Shown piece by piece: positions 21,521 to 34,700 of a DNA stretch of 64,000 nt; position 1 is the stretch's first letter, and every line of letters starts with the position of its first letter. A program made the translations under genes and the position numbers. Below the pieces are notes generated by a model that did no database searches, was not told where the DNA came from, and was given only the letters and a program-made list of their open reading frames with translations. Source of the stretch: Malachius bipustulatus (taxonomy: Eukaryota; Arthropoda; Insecta; Coleoptera; Melyridae); assembly GCA_910589415.1 (NCBI GenBank), contig OU342632.1:19099507-19163506 (forward strand), given 5' to 3'.

Positions 21521-22351
21521 TATAAAATTATCTGCTATAGAAAGTATAACATGTAATTATTGAGACTAATCAGTTAGGGTTTTATAGTTTTTATAGTTTT
21601 AATAAAAATAAATAGGTAACACTGATCCTGAATTTATTTCTTTCAAACATTAAAGTGATGACAAAAATTACATCGTGATAATATTTATTATTATAATTGT
21701 TTATAAAATATGATTACGAGTCTTATATTTTTGTTCCATGAGAATATTTTTCTCGTCAGTATTTCAGTAAACGGACTATTAAGTAGTGTCGTATGTCATT
21801 GGAATTATTTTGAATTTTCCTCTTGATGAAATTTTAACATTTTCAAAAGACCCTAAGATTATCCATTAATGTAATTGTTACAACTAAAATGTTTAGTGGT
21901 ATTAAACGTGTAAAAAATTGCACATGTGCATTATGAGGCACTTACATGTTGCACTTATAAATTATAAAACAATCTAATATTGCACTCGAAACATTAATTC
22001 CTAAGAATTCATTGCCGTAGTCTCCGGGACTCAAGTTCAATTATTCTGGAATGTAAGTCGTGTTTATGTAACTTGAGGTGTGTGTCACTATAATAATAAT
22101 AATAATAATATCTACTACAATATAATAATTTACAACAATGTGATACACACACACACTAGAAAGGCAAGCCTCGTGTTCGTCAATAACATTAAATGACCGA
22201 TTTTTAGTTCCATAAACAAGTTACATGTTATTATAAAGGTATAACGAAACGGTTTTTATAAATTAATCTGTAATATTAAAAATATTAAAGCTACTTAAAG
22301 CTTATTGTCTTCTATTTCCGGTGCCAGCTCGTCCACTGAAGAGTTCTTATG
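21521..22351. other. Intergenic AT-rich sequence, CFAP410 3' side
   Basis: No gene is recognised. It holds an (AAT)n run near 22093-22110 and probably the 3' UTR of CFAP410, transcribed on the minus strand from 22351 downward. Confidence 0.4.
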
Positions 22352-25300
22352 TCATTCATCTAATTCATCCATCCTGCACCTGACCGCCATCTCTACCACT
22401 TCTAAGCTCGGATAATCCAGTTCTTTCACCAAACACAATACTGCTGACAGAATATTCGAATTCTAGAACAAGCAAACACAAGAAAATTGTTATATTACTC
22501 GATTTTTTTCATTAACTCTACTGCAATTTTAAAAACATGTACCTTCAATAATTATTATTATTGCAGGTAACTATTAGAAAATGGATTCTAAATGGAAAAA
22601 TATGAAAATTAGGCTTGTAAAAAAGAATCAGTTGTTTTATATGCAGTTCTGTCTTGTTCTTAAAAAAAGTTATTTACCCTAGTCATTGGTCTTCTATTAA
22701 ATGGAGGCCGGTGGGTAGCAGCAGGACACGTATACCTTTCTCGTTTCTCTTGACCATGATTCGAAGAGACCTCACCACTTTCACCCGTATGATAATGTTG
22801 CTGCGAATGGTGATACTTGTCTCCATTGCTGTACTCCTAAAAATATCATATTAGTCGATTATCCAAGACATTTATAGTGAAAAGCTACAAGTACAAGAAG
22901 TCTCAAGGGTCTGTAATTCGCTAAAGGAATATTAATACCAAGGAATGTGTAGCAAATAATCTCCATATATCATATGTGTATACAATTAAATGAAATTGAA
23001 AAACAGTAGCTAGCTAACCACTAGTACTTAGTACAAGGTAATAGTTACACTAGTTCTAGTTATTTTGAAAAATTTTGATATAATTTTATAGATACCCCGA
23101 TATCCTAATAAAAGCCAAACAAATTTATACAAGTTATAAATAAACAAAGACAACATGCTGGGGTATTAAAAATTAATCAAAAGCACTTTTACTTAATGAT
23201 TTTGAAACAATAATGAATTGCTGTAATTAGTTATTAATGGAAGCTGAAAACAACGAGTTGTATGGGAATTTTATGTACAGATGAAGACAATAATTTCAGA
23301 AGAGAATTCTTGCAATTATCATTATTACCGTTTAGAAAACACCCAAGTGTTTCTTTGTTTCGAATCATCAGATGTTTATTTCTAGAGTTTTTTCAAAATT
23401 ATCTTCAGGATCTTAATAATAAAATTTCTCTGCTATAAAATTTCTTCAAGATCATTTTTGTCGAACAAGTCTACAAAATGAAAAGAGTATACAAAGAATT
23501 CATGATTTTTCAGTTTTTTCATCACCTTGTAAAATTAGAGAAGGAGGCTTCAATAATGACTTTAGAAGCTTGTATCGCAACTCTTGAAAGCTTCTAATGC
23601 TTAAAAAAAACATTTTTACGATAATATGAAAAAAAAGTTTCATCTTCATTTTTTTCAGATTTTTTAATTTACAAACTACCCTTGTTGATGACACAAAGAG
23701 TTACTATGGTCTCTCATATTATTTTTCTTATCTCCTAGTAAACTACTTCTTTAATTTTATTAATATTACTGGAAGTCTATTATACTCTTGGGTGATTTAC
23801 AGGCTTGAGGCTATTCCAAGGGTTTGTTACTCTTGAACCTCTCAGTATATTATACAAATAACTACTATTAAAAAATTCACAAACCTTTACAGAATTTGAA
23901 GACTGACTGTTTACGAGTTTAGGTTCCCTTTGATTGCTTTCAGAAGTGAGAGTAGTGTCTTCAAATGAGATATTGGTCGGCGATTGCTATAACCACAAAA
24001 AAGAAAACTGAAAATAGGTTTTCTTTGGGCTTAGGATATATCTATATCTAACAACCATGCAAAAGTCTTTTTTACGCAATGTGATGTCAAATCTGTCGAC
24101 AATAAGCTCATCCTTCTTACATTATTTTGAACCGGAACGCAATGTTACTGAAAATTCAATAAAACAAACTTTAAGTTTTCTTCATAATGTGTAGGGAATA
24201 CACACATTTCCCTATAAAAAAATGTATTGCTGAACTCTCTGGAGCATATCAGCATTAACAGTAAAAATTGCAATAATGCTGATAATTGCAATAATATTAC
24301 AGTAACATCACATAAATTGCAATTTTTACATGTTCCCTTAATAAAATTCTCCAGGCATAAAATTTGGGGAACAAAGAGACCAAGCAGGTCCCATGCCCAT
24401 CAATAATTTTAAGCAGCAGGTTTCTCTTATTTTGACTAATAACTGCATAATAACTCGTGATGGAAAAATTATCGATTTAAATTTATTATCAATTAAATGG
24501 ATTGAATGTACAGGTGATAAATTAAATTAAATTGAATTACTTATACAGGGTGGTCAGTAACTCGCGCACTCTGTGGGAAACTGTAAGAATTCGATAACCA
24601 TCGAATTCAATTTTTTTTTTGTAAATTATCCTTAATTTCAATGGGCTCAAAAACAGCAGTATTCGAAGCACATGAGTTACTGATCACCCTGTATATACAG
24701 TTAATAGTCGAATGAATTTATGGCAGTTAAAGTGTTTAAAATACACCAATTTTTTATATACACCTTTACAGATTGCCTGTGTAATTAATCTAAATAATTT
24801 GTCATTGAAGCACAAGCAATCTGCGAAAATTATTAACTTTCATTTAACGAAATTTATCATTTTGAATTGTAGTGATGTCAGGTTGATAAATTTTATTAGC
24901 TGAAGAGGTTTTATTAATATTCTCAATTTGGTAAAAATAAAATTTATAGCAAGCTTAAAATTATTAATCCAGTGAGAAAATGAAAAAGTAATTTAGACAG
25001 GTTTTGGGAAAAAAATTTATGCTTGAGATTGAATCTGTAAGAGCTATCAGAAATATTTCCCTTTACACTTTTACAGATTCAATCAAACATGAATGAATCT
25101 TAGGCAAAAATAGAATTGAGTCTGAGAAAACACAACATGAGAGTTTAAAAAATGAAAGAAAAGTCCCATGTCCTCAGAGATCACATCACGGATGGAAAAA
25201 AAACTGCCACATTTATGAATCGTTAGGTTTTTTTACAGTTTAGCTCGAACCTCTCTAAACATTACAGATTACCTCATAATACTGTATTTGTTTGGGTGAT

Positions 25301-28300
25301 TCCCGGTCATAGCTGCTTTTATCAGTGTATTCCTGTTGATCTGGCAAGTATGCTCTCCTGAATGGTTCGGTTCTTCTCGGCGGGCTTACCTAATAAAAAA
25401 TAAAAACCGATAAAATACGAAAATATAAACTTTAGGAGTTTTGTTAAAAGCATGAATTAAGTTAGCTACGAATTATTATTTATTACCTGTCTTGGAGGAG
25501 TATTCTCTCTACTTTCTTCAGACACTTCTCTCGGATAACCGTCTTCACTTTCTTTGGTGTCATACTCTGGCTAAGATGAGTTATCAAATTGTTAATAAAA
25601 ATATTAATCAAGCCACTCAACAAACCTCTTCCTTAAAAAAGGAAAAGGTTAAAACAAATTTTAGTATAACATGGTGGGTTATTGCGTTAATGTTCATGAA
25701 TACTATTAGACATTTTAAAGATTAACAAAGTATATTATATTATATTATATATATATATATATATATATATTATGAACTAAAGTTTAATATTTTTAATCTA
25801 TTACCAGATATTTGTTCTTTTCATATTTTATGTATAAGATAATATTATTATGTGACCTCTTACCTCTTGCCTCCGAGGAGGACTTCTTTGAACTGGACTG
25901 TACTCCGACTCTGAATATTCCTGCTGATATCTAACGGGACAATACTCCTCTTCTTCGCTTTCTTGTGTGTCATCGGGGTGCACCAAAGTTTTTCCGTATC
26001 TCTGGGAATCTCTCACCTCTTCCTGCGTGATCTGGACGTTATCTAATTTCTGGAGTTGCGGCAGTGCTTTAATTACGGCTAGTCGGTACCTAAAAACAAG
26101 ACATTTCAGTTTTGACAACTTGTACTTACTAACGCCTGAATGTCTCCCTGTGATTTAATTTAAAGGTGATTACAGGAGTAATTTTACATCTTCTCTAAAA
26201 CACTACTTGCTGGGAATCACCTATTTTAAGAACCAACACTCTACAATAATGAAATCATCAATATTGGCGAAATAGTGATTATTGCCAAAATTTTCATAAT
26301 CCACATAATGCATGGTAATGGGTGGAAGAATGAAATGCGGATATTGTTTTGAAATCACTGAGATTATCCAGTGATTTCCAAAAAAACATCCCTTTGGTGG
26401 ATAAAGCCTCTTTTACTCAATAACCCCTTGAAGATATCAAATAACTGTTATGTTATAATAAAAAAAATCACTTACCCATCAACACTGGCACACGGATTTT
26501 CTCCTAGCCAAAGGTTCTTCAGGTTGGGCAAGTTTTGCAAGTAGACCACTTCGTTCAGGTTAAGGATGTTATTTTGACGGATGTAAAGTTCCTCGAGACG
26601 CTTGCAGAATTGAAAGTCGGCCAAGTTGTTGATCTTGTTGATACTGGAAAACCGGCAGAAAAATCATCAGTGAATTGTCACGAATTATGATGTTGAATGC
26701 AATTTTTTTCCTTGAACATTAATTTTCTATAAATAGTGTAAATAATACAGAAAAATAATTGGCGGATGTATTGGAAAACAGGTATTATAAGCGCCTTCCA
26801 CTGAGAAATGAGTTTTCCTTCCCTTTTTCCGTACATAAAACAGTCATTTTTTATATTCCTTTTTTCGGCTTATACTTACCTCTTTCCCCAAACATCCACC
26901 AATTATGAACTAAAATTATATTTCTTACTAACCAAATTTAATCAGCAATAATTAAAGACTATGAAAATGGGGTTTATGAGAACCTAAATATTCCCTACAG
27001 CACCTCAGTCAACAAGAGGAAGAAAAATAAAAATGTTAGGAAGTTTATAAATAGTATAAAATTATTGGCTATTGTTCCCTAAAAATTTGAGCAAAGCAAG
27101 TGTCATAAGAAAAAGTAGGGAAACGAAAATATGTAACAATAACAAAACAATCAATAAAACTTATATTGAAAAAAAAATTCAAATTTTTGTATTATAGATG
27201 CATAGAAGCAATATTTGGTCGTGGTAAAATTGATAGGAAAGCTATTTTTTACCATAGAAGTTCAAAATTAATAAGAATTTCCTAGATCCATGACTCTTCT
27301 TCAATATTTCCATTGCTATAAAGATTTAATGCTTGTACATATTTAAATATTTTAGGAGTTGAGAAGGTCGTGAAGATCAGTAACATTTGAAATTGTAGGA
27401 TTGGTATTAAATAAAAAATACATATTATGATGCAACTTCATACTGTCTACATAGTTCTGAAAAATAGTACAGAACAATTCCTATTAGAGGCTCTTTCTTA
27501 TTGCAACACGAATGCCCCCACGCTTAATCACGACAAATGAAACTAGAGCTTAAATAAAACTCAATAATGGTCAATTAATTATTAAGATATTCGGTCGGTA
27601 GTGACCTTCCCTAAGATATTAGTCTTGATGTCATCTATTTCTGTGAATTTGGGAGTAAATTAATGAATGCCAGAATCATTACCATTATAAATAGAACAGA
27701 GTTAGAGTTACGCCCACCTGAAATTCTTACATTATAGAAACTAGTTTTCTCTTTATGGGCAGAATATATTAGATCATTGTTTATTTACCAGTTAAAAAAT
27801 AAAATAATAAAGGGGAAAAGATTAAAAGATAATAATTAGACCTTTAATTATTACTTCTTTAAAATTTTCCTTTCCTCAATTTTCAAATTTACAAACGAAT
27901 AATTTAGTTAACTGAATTTGTTTATGGTACAGTTTTATAGATGACACAACACAGTAACATAATGTACCACATGTCTGGTGAGTTCGTTTTGTAAGTACAT
28001 AATAAACAAAGCCAGTAACCTGTAGGAGGACTTGTTTTCAATTATTCAAGGATTGTTTCATGCAAATAAAAATTACCATGTAGCCTGTGATGGTTACGAT
28101 GCCTCTTTGTCTTAACGCCTTTCCTTTTTTACCATCATTCTATCTATCTACATTTATCTATAATTCGTATTTCATTGTATATTCAAGTGGAACTACTAAA
28201 TGACCTCACAAACAAACCTTTAAAGGCTTGTTTGTGGTTTGTGCATTGGTACTTATTTTATTATTTTTATTTAAATTTTTTAATAGTAGAACAAAGTTTT

Positions 28301-30482
28301 ATCACAATCTAATTCTAATTCACTACACTTCTATCTGTATCATCCAACCTGTGGCTGATAAATAACTATGATATAAGTCAATAGCTCTTTTCCTTTAAAC
28401 GTGATTCACTTACAATACTTGCAGTCTACAACTTTTTCAAATTAGTAGTACCCGAAATAAAAAGTCCATCCCTTATTTGCCTCATATCAATAATATCTTA
28501 ACAAAAACACCCTGGAAGTTACGTATTTAATAAAAATAATTACATATTAACTCACCTTAGAGATAGGACTTCAACACATGGCATTTTTCTTAAAAGTGAC
28601 ACGTCGATTAGTTCGCTGCCCCTGAAAAACCATATTTTATTAATTAAATTGATTTTTTTTCTAATTACAAAAAATGCAAAAAGGAACTTGATAAATACAG
28701 GGTGTTTAATAACTGAACAGCCAAAATCGAAAGTCAAGCATAAAGGAGAGAATAACTCTTTTCAAGATGAGGCCTCGTTTAGGAAATACAGTAGAGTCCC
28801 GCTAATCCGACCCCTCGCTAATCCGAATATCCTCGTAGTCCGAACAACCCTCCAAATTTCTAAAGAAATTACTTATTCTCGTAGTCCGAACAGCAGTCGT
28901 CCAAAAATATCCTTATAAACCGAACAGCCTACCTCTTCAAGCAAACATCTTGATAAAAATAATAAAATTATGTGCGTGAGATATGTGATGTAAATGTTTT
29001 GGTAGGCTGAACGAAGTTTGCGACTTTCAGGAAATAAAAATAACCGAATGCTGGAAACAGGTCCATTCGATCGAGACAATAATTATTGTCTGTTCGAGCA
29101 TTTTTTTTTATCAGTCAGTCATCTTCTCAACTTTTTGTATACTTTTTTCCGAATGATTTTCAGTACCTAATTCGCACGCACTCGCGGAGTAATGATTTTA
29201 GATTCACTAATCCGCAAATATTCGGAATAGCGAAATACGGGCTAATCCGAATATTCGCTACTCGGAACAACCATGTGCCTGATATGATTCGGATTAGCGG
29301 GACTCTACTGTATTTCCAAAAATGTAGAAAGGCTGCTGTGAAAATGTGGTTTTTATTAACTGGACAGCCAAAATAGAAAGTCGTGTATAAAATCATATTT
29401 TAGGCATAAGAGAGAGAATAACGTTTTTCAAGATCGGGCCTCATTGAAGAAATATCTCAAAAAATGTTAAAATAAGGCCGCAATAAAAATATGCTTTTAT
29501 TCAGTAACTTAACAAAAATTTTGAAAAAATTTCCTAAACAAGGCCTGATCTTGAAAAAAGTTATTGTTTATTTTATGCTTCAAAGACGATTTTATATTTG
29601 TCGTTTCATTTTGACTGTCCAGTTACCCTGTATCCTGTATAGTGTATAGGCTCCGCTGAATGTGTTAGAGAGAAATGTTAAATGGACATTTTTTGTAAAG
29701 ATTGAAAAGCTAATTCTGTTACTGCAGTTACATGTGAGGTCTCTTGAGCCTTTTTCGAGAAAATCAAGGAGAAGTTTTCAATTTGTGACCTCATTTTCAT
29801 CACAAATTAAAAATTTGGGTCATTATTTAGATCAGTGCCCAGTCACACTCAGGCATTATGTATACGAGATAGTACGACTATCTAGGAGTATCAGGGTACC
29901 TGTGAAAGTCTGTGCAAATTGGTAACAAGGGAGATATGTATTAACTTCGCTATTATAACTGTGTTTATCATTGAGATGTCTCATCCCCCCCCAGCACCCC
30001 TCTGCTCCATGGTCCGCAGATTCTGAAGGTTATTTAGTAATGTTGTGCCTTCGTGACGATAATTCCCCTTCTGTAGCCCCCCTACCTTAGTCAGGTTAGG
30101 TTTTTTCCCCTAAAATTTCATGAAAATTAAAGAAGAAAAGTAAACTATAGAAAATAAAGATTGTAAATTTTAAGGAATAAAACCAAAGCCGACCAAATTT
30201 CCTTCAAAAGGCTTTTCAAAAACCCGACCTTTCAAAAAGGTATTCCCAATCCCAAGTTATTCGCTTACTGATGTGAATTAGTGACCATGAACAGCACGTT
30301 CACACAAAACCAAAACTGTCATCCACCCTTATCTGTTTGTATTGACTGCACAAAATTAAAAATAACAGGGCTGGCTGGATAGGTGCCTATTCAACTTACC
30401 AGCAGTTCAATCTTTTAATTTTGGAAAGGTCCGACACTTTGGTCCTAGCAATGACCATTTCTTCTGTCAGTTTATTTGCCAT
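22352..30482 (-). CDS. CFAP410: CFAP410 (C21orf2), leucine-rich-repeat ciliary protein
   Basis: Predicted 369 residues, nine exons in transcript order: 30482-30400, 28621-28556, 26643-26476, 26089-25864, 25564-25487, 25389-25273, 23986-23885, 22836-22678 and 22462-22352. CFAP410 is a basal-body/axonemal protein that partners NEK1 in vertebrates. The N-terminus (KLTEEMVIARTKVSDLS, then LNCWGSEL) and the LRR units (LEELYIRQNNILNL, LPNLKNLWLGENPC) align with the family, followed by the LRR cap ALPQLQKLDN. The C-terminus (NILSAVLCLVKELDYPSLE) matches the conserved CFAP410 helical domain. Exons 4-8 encode a disordered Glu/Ser/Pro/Gln-rich middle that makes the protein longer than the roughly 256-residue human form. 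For exon 5 I chose the acceptor giving 25564, because it keeps an acidic, repeat-like composition. Introns carry several MITEs. Confidence in identity is high. Confidence 0.9.
24544..24693. mobile_element. 150-bp MITE, TACAGGGTG termini, TA flanks
   Basis: Inverted termini (TACAGGGTGGTCAGTAACTC; the right end is the reverse complement with few changes) flanked by TA at 24542-24543 and 24694-24695. Located in the sixth intron of CFAP410. Confidence 0.8.
25735..25771. repeat. (TA)n-rich microsatellite
   Basis: TATAT-rich simple repeat within the CFAP410 intron between 25564 and 25864. Confidence 0.9.
28697..29636. mobile_element. Palindromic TACAGGGTGTTT element, interrupted by another MITE
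   Basis: The left end TACAGGGTGTTTAATAACTG and the right end (CCAGTTACCCTGTA near 29620) are inverted. Internal stretches (AGGCCTCGTTTAGG against CCTAAACAAGGCCT) also pair. A separate copy of the family is at 39299-39502. It sits in the first intron of CFAP410 and was split by the element at 28789-29310. Confidence 0.7.
28789..29310. mobile_element. 522-bp pogo/Tigger-like MITE with TA target duplication
   Basis: Termini CAGTAGAGTCCCGCTAATCC are exact inverted repeats, flanked by TA at 28787-28788 and 29311-29312. The CAGTAGAG start and the internal repeated TCCGAA units are typical of pogo-superfamily MITEs. No transposase remains. It is nested in the palindrome at 28697-29636, so it is the younger of the two. 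Confidence 0.82.
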
Positions 30483-31700
30483 GACTCCAAGCCAATTTTA
30501 GTTGTGCGATAAACAGGTAGGTACTTCAGCTGCTCCTGTTCCTGTGTTGGTGTTGTGTAGGTAGATACTCCAGTTTGTGAGTTGGAAATATTTAATATAT
30601 ATTATTAAACCAAAAACTCTTCATTTCACTTTATTTATGAACTTTCACAATTCAAAAATTCACAGTCAGAAATTAAAATATTTTAATTATTTAAGCTATT
30701 TGGTTTCAAATTTCAATGAATATGGATATTCCTCCTAATCATTAAAAGAGAAAGTACAATCTAACAATAGGAATAATAATTATTTTGAACAATTATTACA
30801 AATTGAAGTTAGTGTCTGATGAAATTTCTTAAAACCCGAGTACCGCATTTTATCGCACAATAATAAAATCTTCGATATGGCTATGCTATCTGCAATATTC
30901 AATCACAAACACTTTACACTTTTTGTATTAAAGAAAAATTTTGATAAAATCAAAATCAAATACCGAGTAATTGTTTAAATGTCACCGTCCAGCCGAGAAC
31001 TAACCTGCGCGATCGTGGGCACGACACTAATGACTTCCTGCGCTTGACAAATTGACAATGACAATACTGACGATTTTGAACTGACTAGTAGATGACACTA
31101 GTTCTAAGTCTTTGACTAGGTAAGCGGTCAGGATCGTAACCAGCATCTGTTCTCTCTCAAAAGCAGCAAACAGACGAGTTAAAACTTAACGCGTCATTCA
31201 TAATTTATATAACTTTGAAATATATTTTAGAACATGTACCTAATACCTAATCTTTTATTAAAACTATAAGCATTAAACATCATTGCAGTCATATGACTTA
31301 CGTGTAAAGAATAATTCATTCCTTACGTTTGATGTAAATATTGCAACATCTACATAATGCAATTCATCACAGTAATCAGCTCAGTATTTTTTCGTTTGGT
31401 GACAGTTTGCTTCACTGCCACTGCGCATCATATCAAAACAATATCCATCCTAACAGCTTACCTTATCTAAGAACTCAGGTAAAAGTTGAATGGAACTACT
31501 GGTGGATTGAACTACTGAGGCTGACCTGACCTGTCTGACCTAGGAAAGGTAAACTCCTAAACTCTGAAAAATACAGTGTCAGGGTCAGGGTGAATAGTAT
31601 GAAATCATTGTCACAGCCACAGCTGATCTTGCAATTTCTGAGTTTTATTATTTATAAAAATGTTTAATTTCTTTATATATAATTATTGGGCATCATCAAC
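30483..31700. other. Intergenic region between the divergent CFAP410 and METTL4 genes
   Basis: About 1.2 kb separates the two start codons. It must hold both 5' UTRs and promoters, possibly shared. No TATA-type element can be assigned with confidence. GC content rises locally near 31000-31030, a plausible promoter core. Confidence 0.4.
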
Positions 31701-34700
31701 ATGAGTATAATATACACTTGCGATATTGGATGGTTTATTTCACATGAAAGCATTATAAATCGGTTTTACCACAATTTTGAAGAATTTCATGTCAATGTGA
31801 AAGCAGATTTATTCAAAATCAATGTGCCCTATAAAAATGGCAATAAGAATAAGAAACTTGGAGGAAAATCTAAAAGCATCAACTCGAATTCTTCACTTAA
31901 TCAACTGCAGGTTCAAATTGGCGAAGAAGTAAGTGAATCTTTAAAAATGAGAGGAGACAAATGGCATCTCGCTATTCTAACATTTTGGTAGGAAAATATC
32001 TCGAAGATACCTTTTCTCTTAGAGAATAGATTAGCCAGTTTTAAGTGTCAAAATATTAGGGATAATTTTGATGTAATGAGTAAAAGGGCAATGATGGCCT
32101 GTAGAAAGTCCCTTGCCAAAACATGGGGCCTTAAACCATGCATGGTGCATTAGCTATACAGCTGTGATAAGACCCATAGTTACATCCCGCTGTTTAGTCT
32201 GGTGGCAGAAAGTTAGCCAGACTTGAGCTACCATTTGATTGTGTTTATAAGAAAACAGAAGCTATGAGCAGCCTTGGAGGCCATACTTGACCTGTTGTGT
32301 CTTCATATTTAAGAGCGAAGCACTAATGTGGGCTTACAGGCTGAACTAAAACAAGAACTGGGGGAAACCCGGACTTGTATGGCACACCAGAATATCATTA
32401 CTGGTCCATAAACATACTGGAACTATGGACCAAGAAATAAAGCATGCCCAGTTAATAGTGAGAGAACCATCTCCAAAACTTGCCTATGAAATACTGCACC
32501 TAAATTGAACACAAATCAGGACATGGTGGGACTTCTGCCCTCTTAGACAACATCTGCATAAGATAGGCATCTACAGAAAAGAACCACCTGTAGAGTTTGC
32601 AATGAGAAAGACGAGACAGCTGCTTTCTATGTATATTTTGAGTGACACTCACCTGAAGGCAGCTATATGCAGTCATGGGCAAACCAGCCCCTGCTGGCAA
32701 GTATATCCCAGGCTAACGTACTGTTAAACCTTGTAAAAGGCACTGAACTGTTCACTAGCCAAAGGCAGGGGCAGGATACAAGATACAATAAGCCTATACG
32801 ACTGTAGCATTAGGGATCACAAAACTGTCTTCCTTATTTAATTATAGGACATTTCAGAAGTATGGGGTACTACAAAATTGAGTAGGTTTCTCAAGTCGAA
32901 AATATATTCAAATATTCTTTTTTATTATTTATTATAATGATTCATGTTTACACCTGTTATTATAATAAAATAAATATAATAATCTATTCTTGAAAAATTA
33001 ATATTTTACAATTTTTAGATATCTTTTGTGAAGACATCTTTCAAAAACTTGAAAGCAAAACTTGAAGAAAACGAATTAGCAATTAAAAATGCGAATGATT
33101 CAGAAGACTCCAACTCAGCAGCGCTACGAATTGCAGAGCTAGTGTACAAAACCACCGAAGAGCACGCTATAAAAAATGCCCACGGAGCAAATATGGGCAA
33201 TCCAATTGTCAAAGAGTTCAAAAATCAGAAGTATTTGTTTCCTCAAAATGCGGTATTTCATTGCGAAAACATTTCGGTGTTACCCGAGCACATCAAGACC
33301 AAGTACGATTTAATAGTCCTGGATCCTCCGTGGTGGAATAAATACATACGTAGAAAACGATCTAAATCCGGATCGGCTTACGACATGATGTATAACACTG
33401 ATCTCGCTAATATTCCGATACAGAATTTGTTAAACGATGACGGGCTTGTTGTCACTTGGTGCACCAATTCTCCACAAAACTATAAAGCGCTCGTTGAAGA
33501 TGTCTTCAAAAAATGGGACATTAAATTCGCGTCTAAATGGTATTGGATTAAAGTCTGTACAAATTTTTTTTAATTAAAATCAAAATTGTATCGTTATTGT
33601 TTTCAGGTTACCAAAAATCTCGATCCTGTTTGTAATTTTTCCGATCCACTCAAGAAGCAACCGTTTGAACAGATTATCTTTGGCTGTAGAAATGTGAGAC
33701 AGTTACCTAACCCACTTGATCAAAAGTTGGTGGTTAGTGTGCCAAGTATCCTGCATTCTCACAAACCTCCACTTATAGGTATGTATTATAGTTTTTATCT
33801 TGCAAGTTATTATATGAGGCATGTCCAGAAAAATAGTAGCGGTCAGTGGTGGTTGGTGGTTCTTGTTGCTGCCTTGAGGAACCCTGAGATTATAGTGATG
33901 TCGCTCAATGTCTCCGTGATTTACCACGAAATTTTATCTTCCAGATAGGATTTTAGCAGCTGGAAGGGACGATAAGCTAGAAGTCTCTTTAGCTCACTTG
34001 TAATGTTTAGTTCAATTATGCCCTGCTAATTACTAAACCCAAAATGACTTGCTGGGATAATTTTCCTTTCTTCTGTTATTATTTTGAGTTTTTTGATGTA
34101 CTTTTTTAAAAACTTTTCAAATCATGGGTCATGGGCTTATTCGAGGGCTTATTATTATAGGTCGACATGAAGAGACATTTTAAGGTTTCTTCCCGGGTTT
34201 GAGAATCATCATCTCAAACTGAGCCATTTCACAAGCGTTGGGGAACAAATTTGCATTATGAATGTTATTGATTGCATGCACTTTTTCTGAGAATTCTTGC
34301 AAGGTTTTACCAGAGATTAGATCAAATTTTCATGGATTGAAGCCATTTGAACTTTTACATTTAGGAAGTTGGTTAGTTTGTTTTCTTGATCTGTGGATAA
34401 CTGCAGAAGGAGAGGGCTTAAATTCGTTTTAGATTGGATTGAAATGATACATTTAGGAAGTCGGTTATTCTGTTTTCTTGATCTGTGGATAACTGCAGAA
34501 GGAGAGGGCTTAAATTCGTTTTAGATTGGATTGAAATGATACATTTAGGAAGTCGGTTATTCTGTTTTCTTGATCTGTGGATAACTGCAGAAGGAAAGGG
34601 CTTAAATACGTTTTAGATTCATTTGAAATGGTATATTTAGGAAGTCTGTTATTCTGTTTTCTTCATCTATGGATAATTGCAGAATTGAAGGGCTTAAATT

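Noticed and set aside
32500..32700. Minus-strand 66-codon frame in METTL4 intron 1
   Set aside because: It lies antisense in the fossil retrotransposon and has no independent support.
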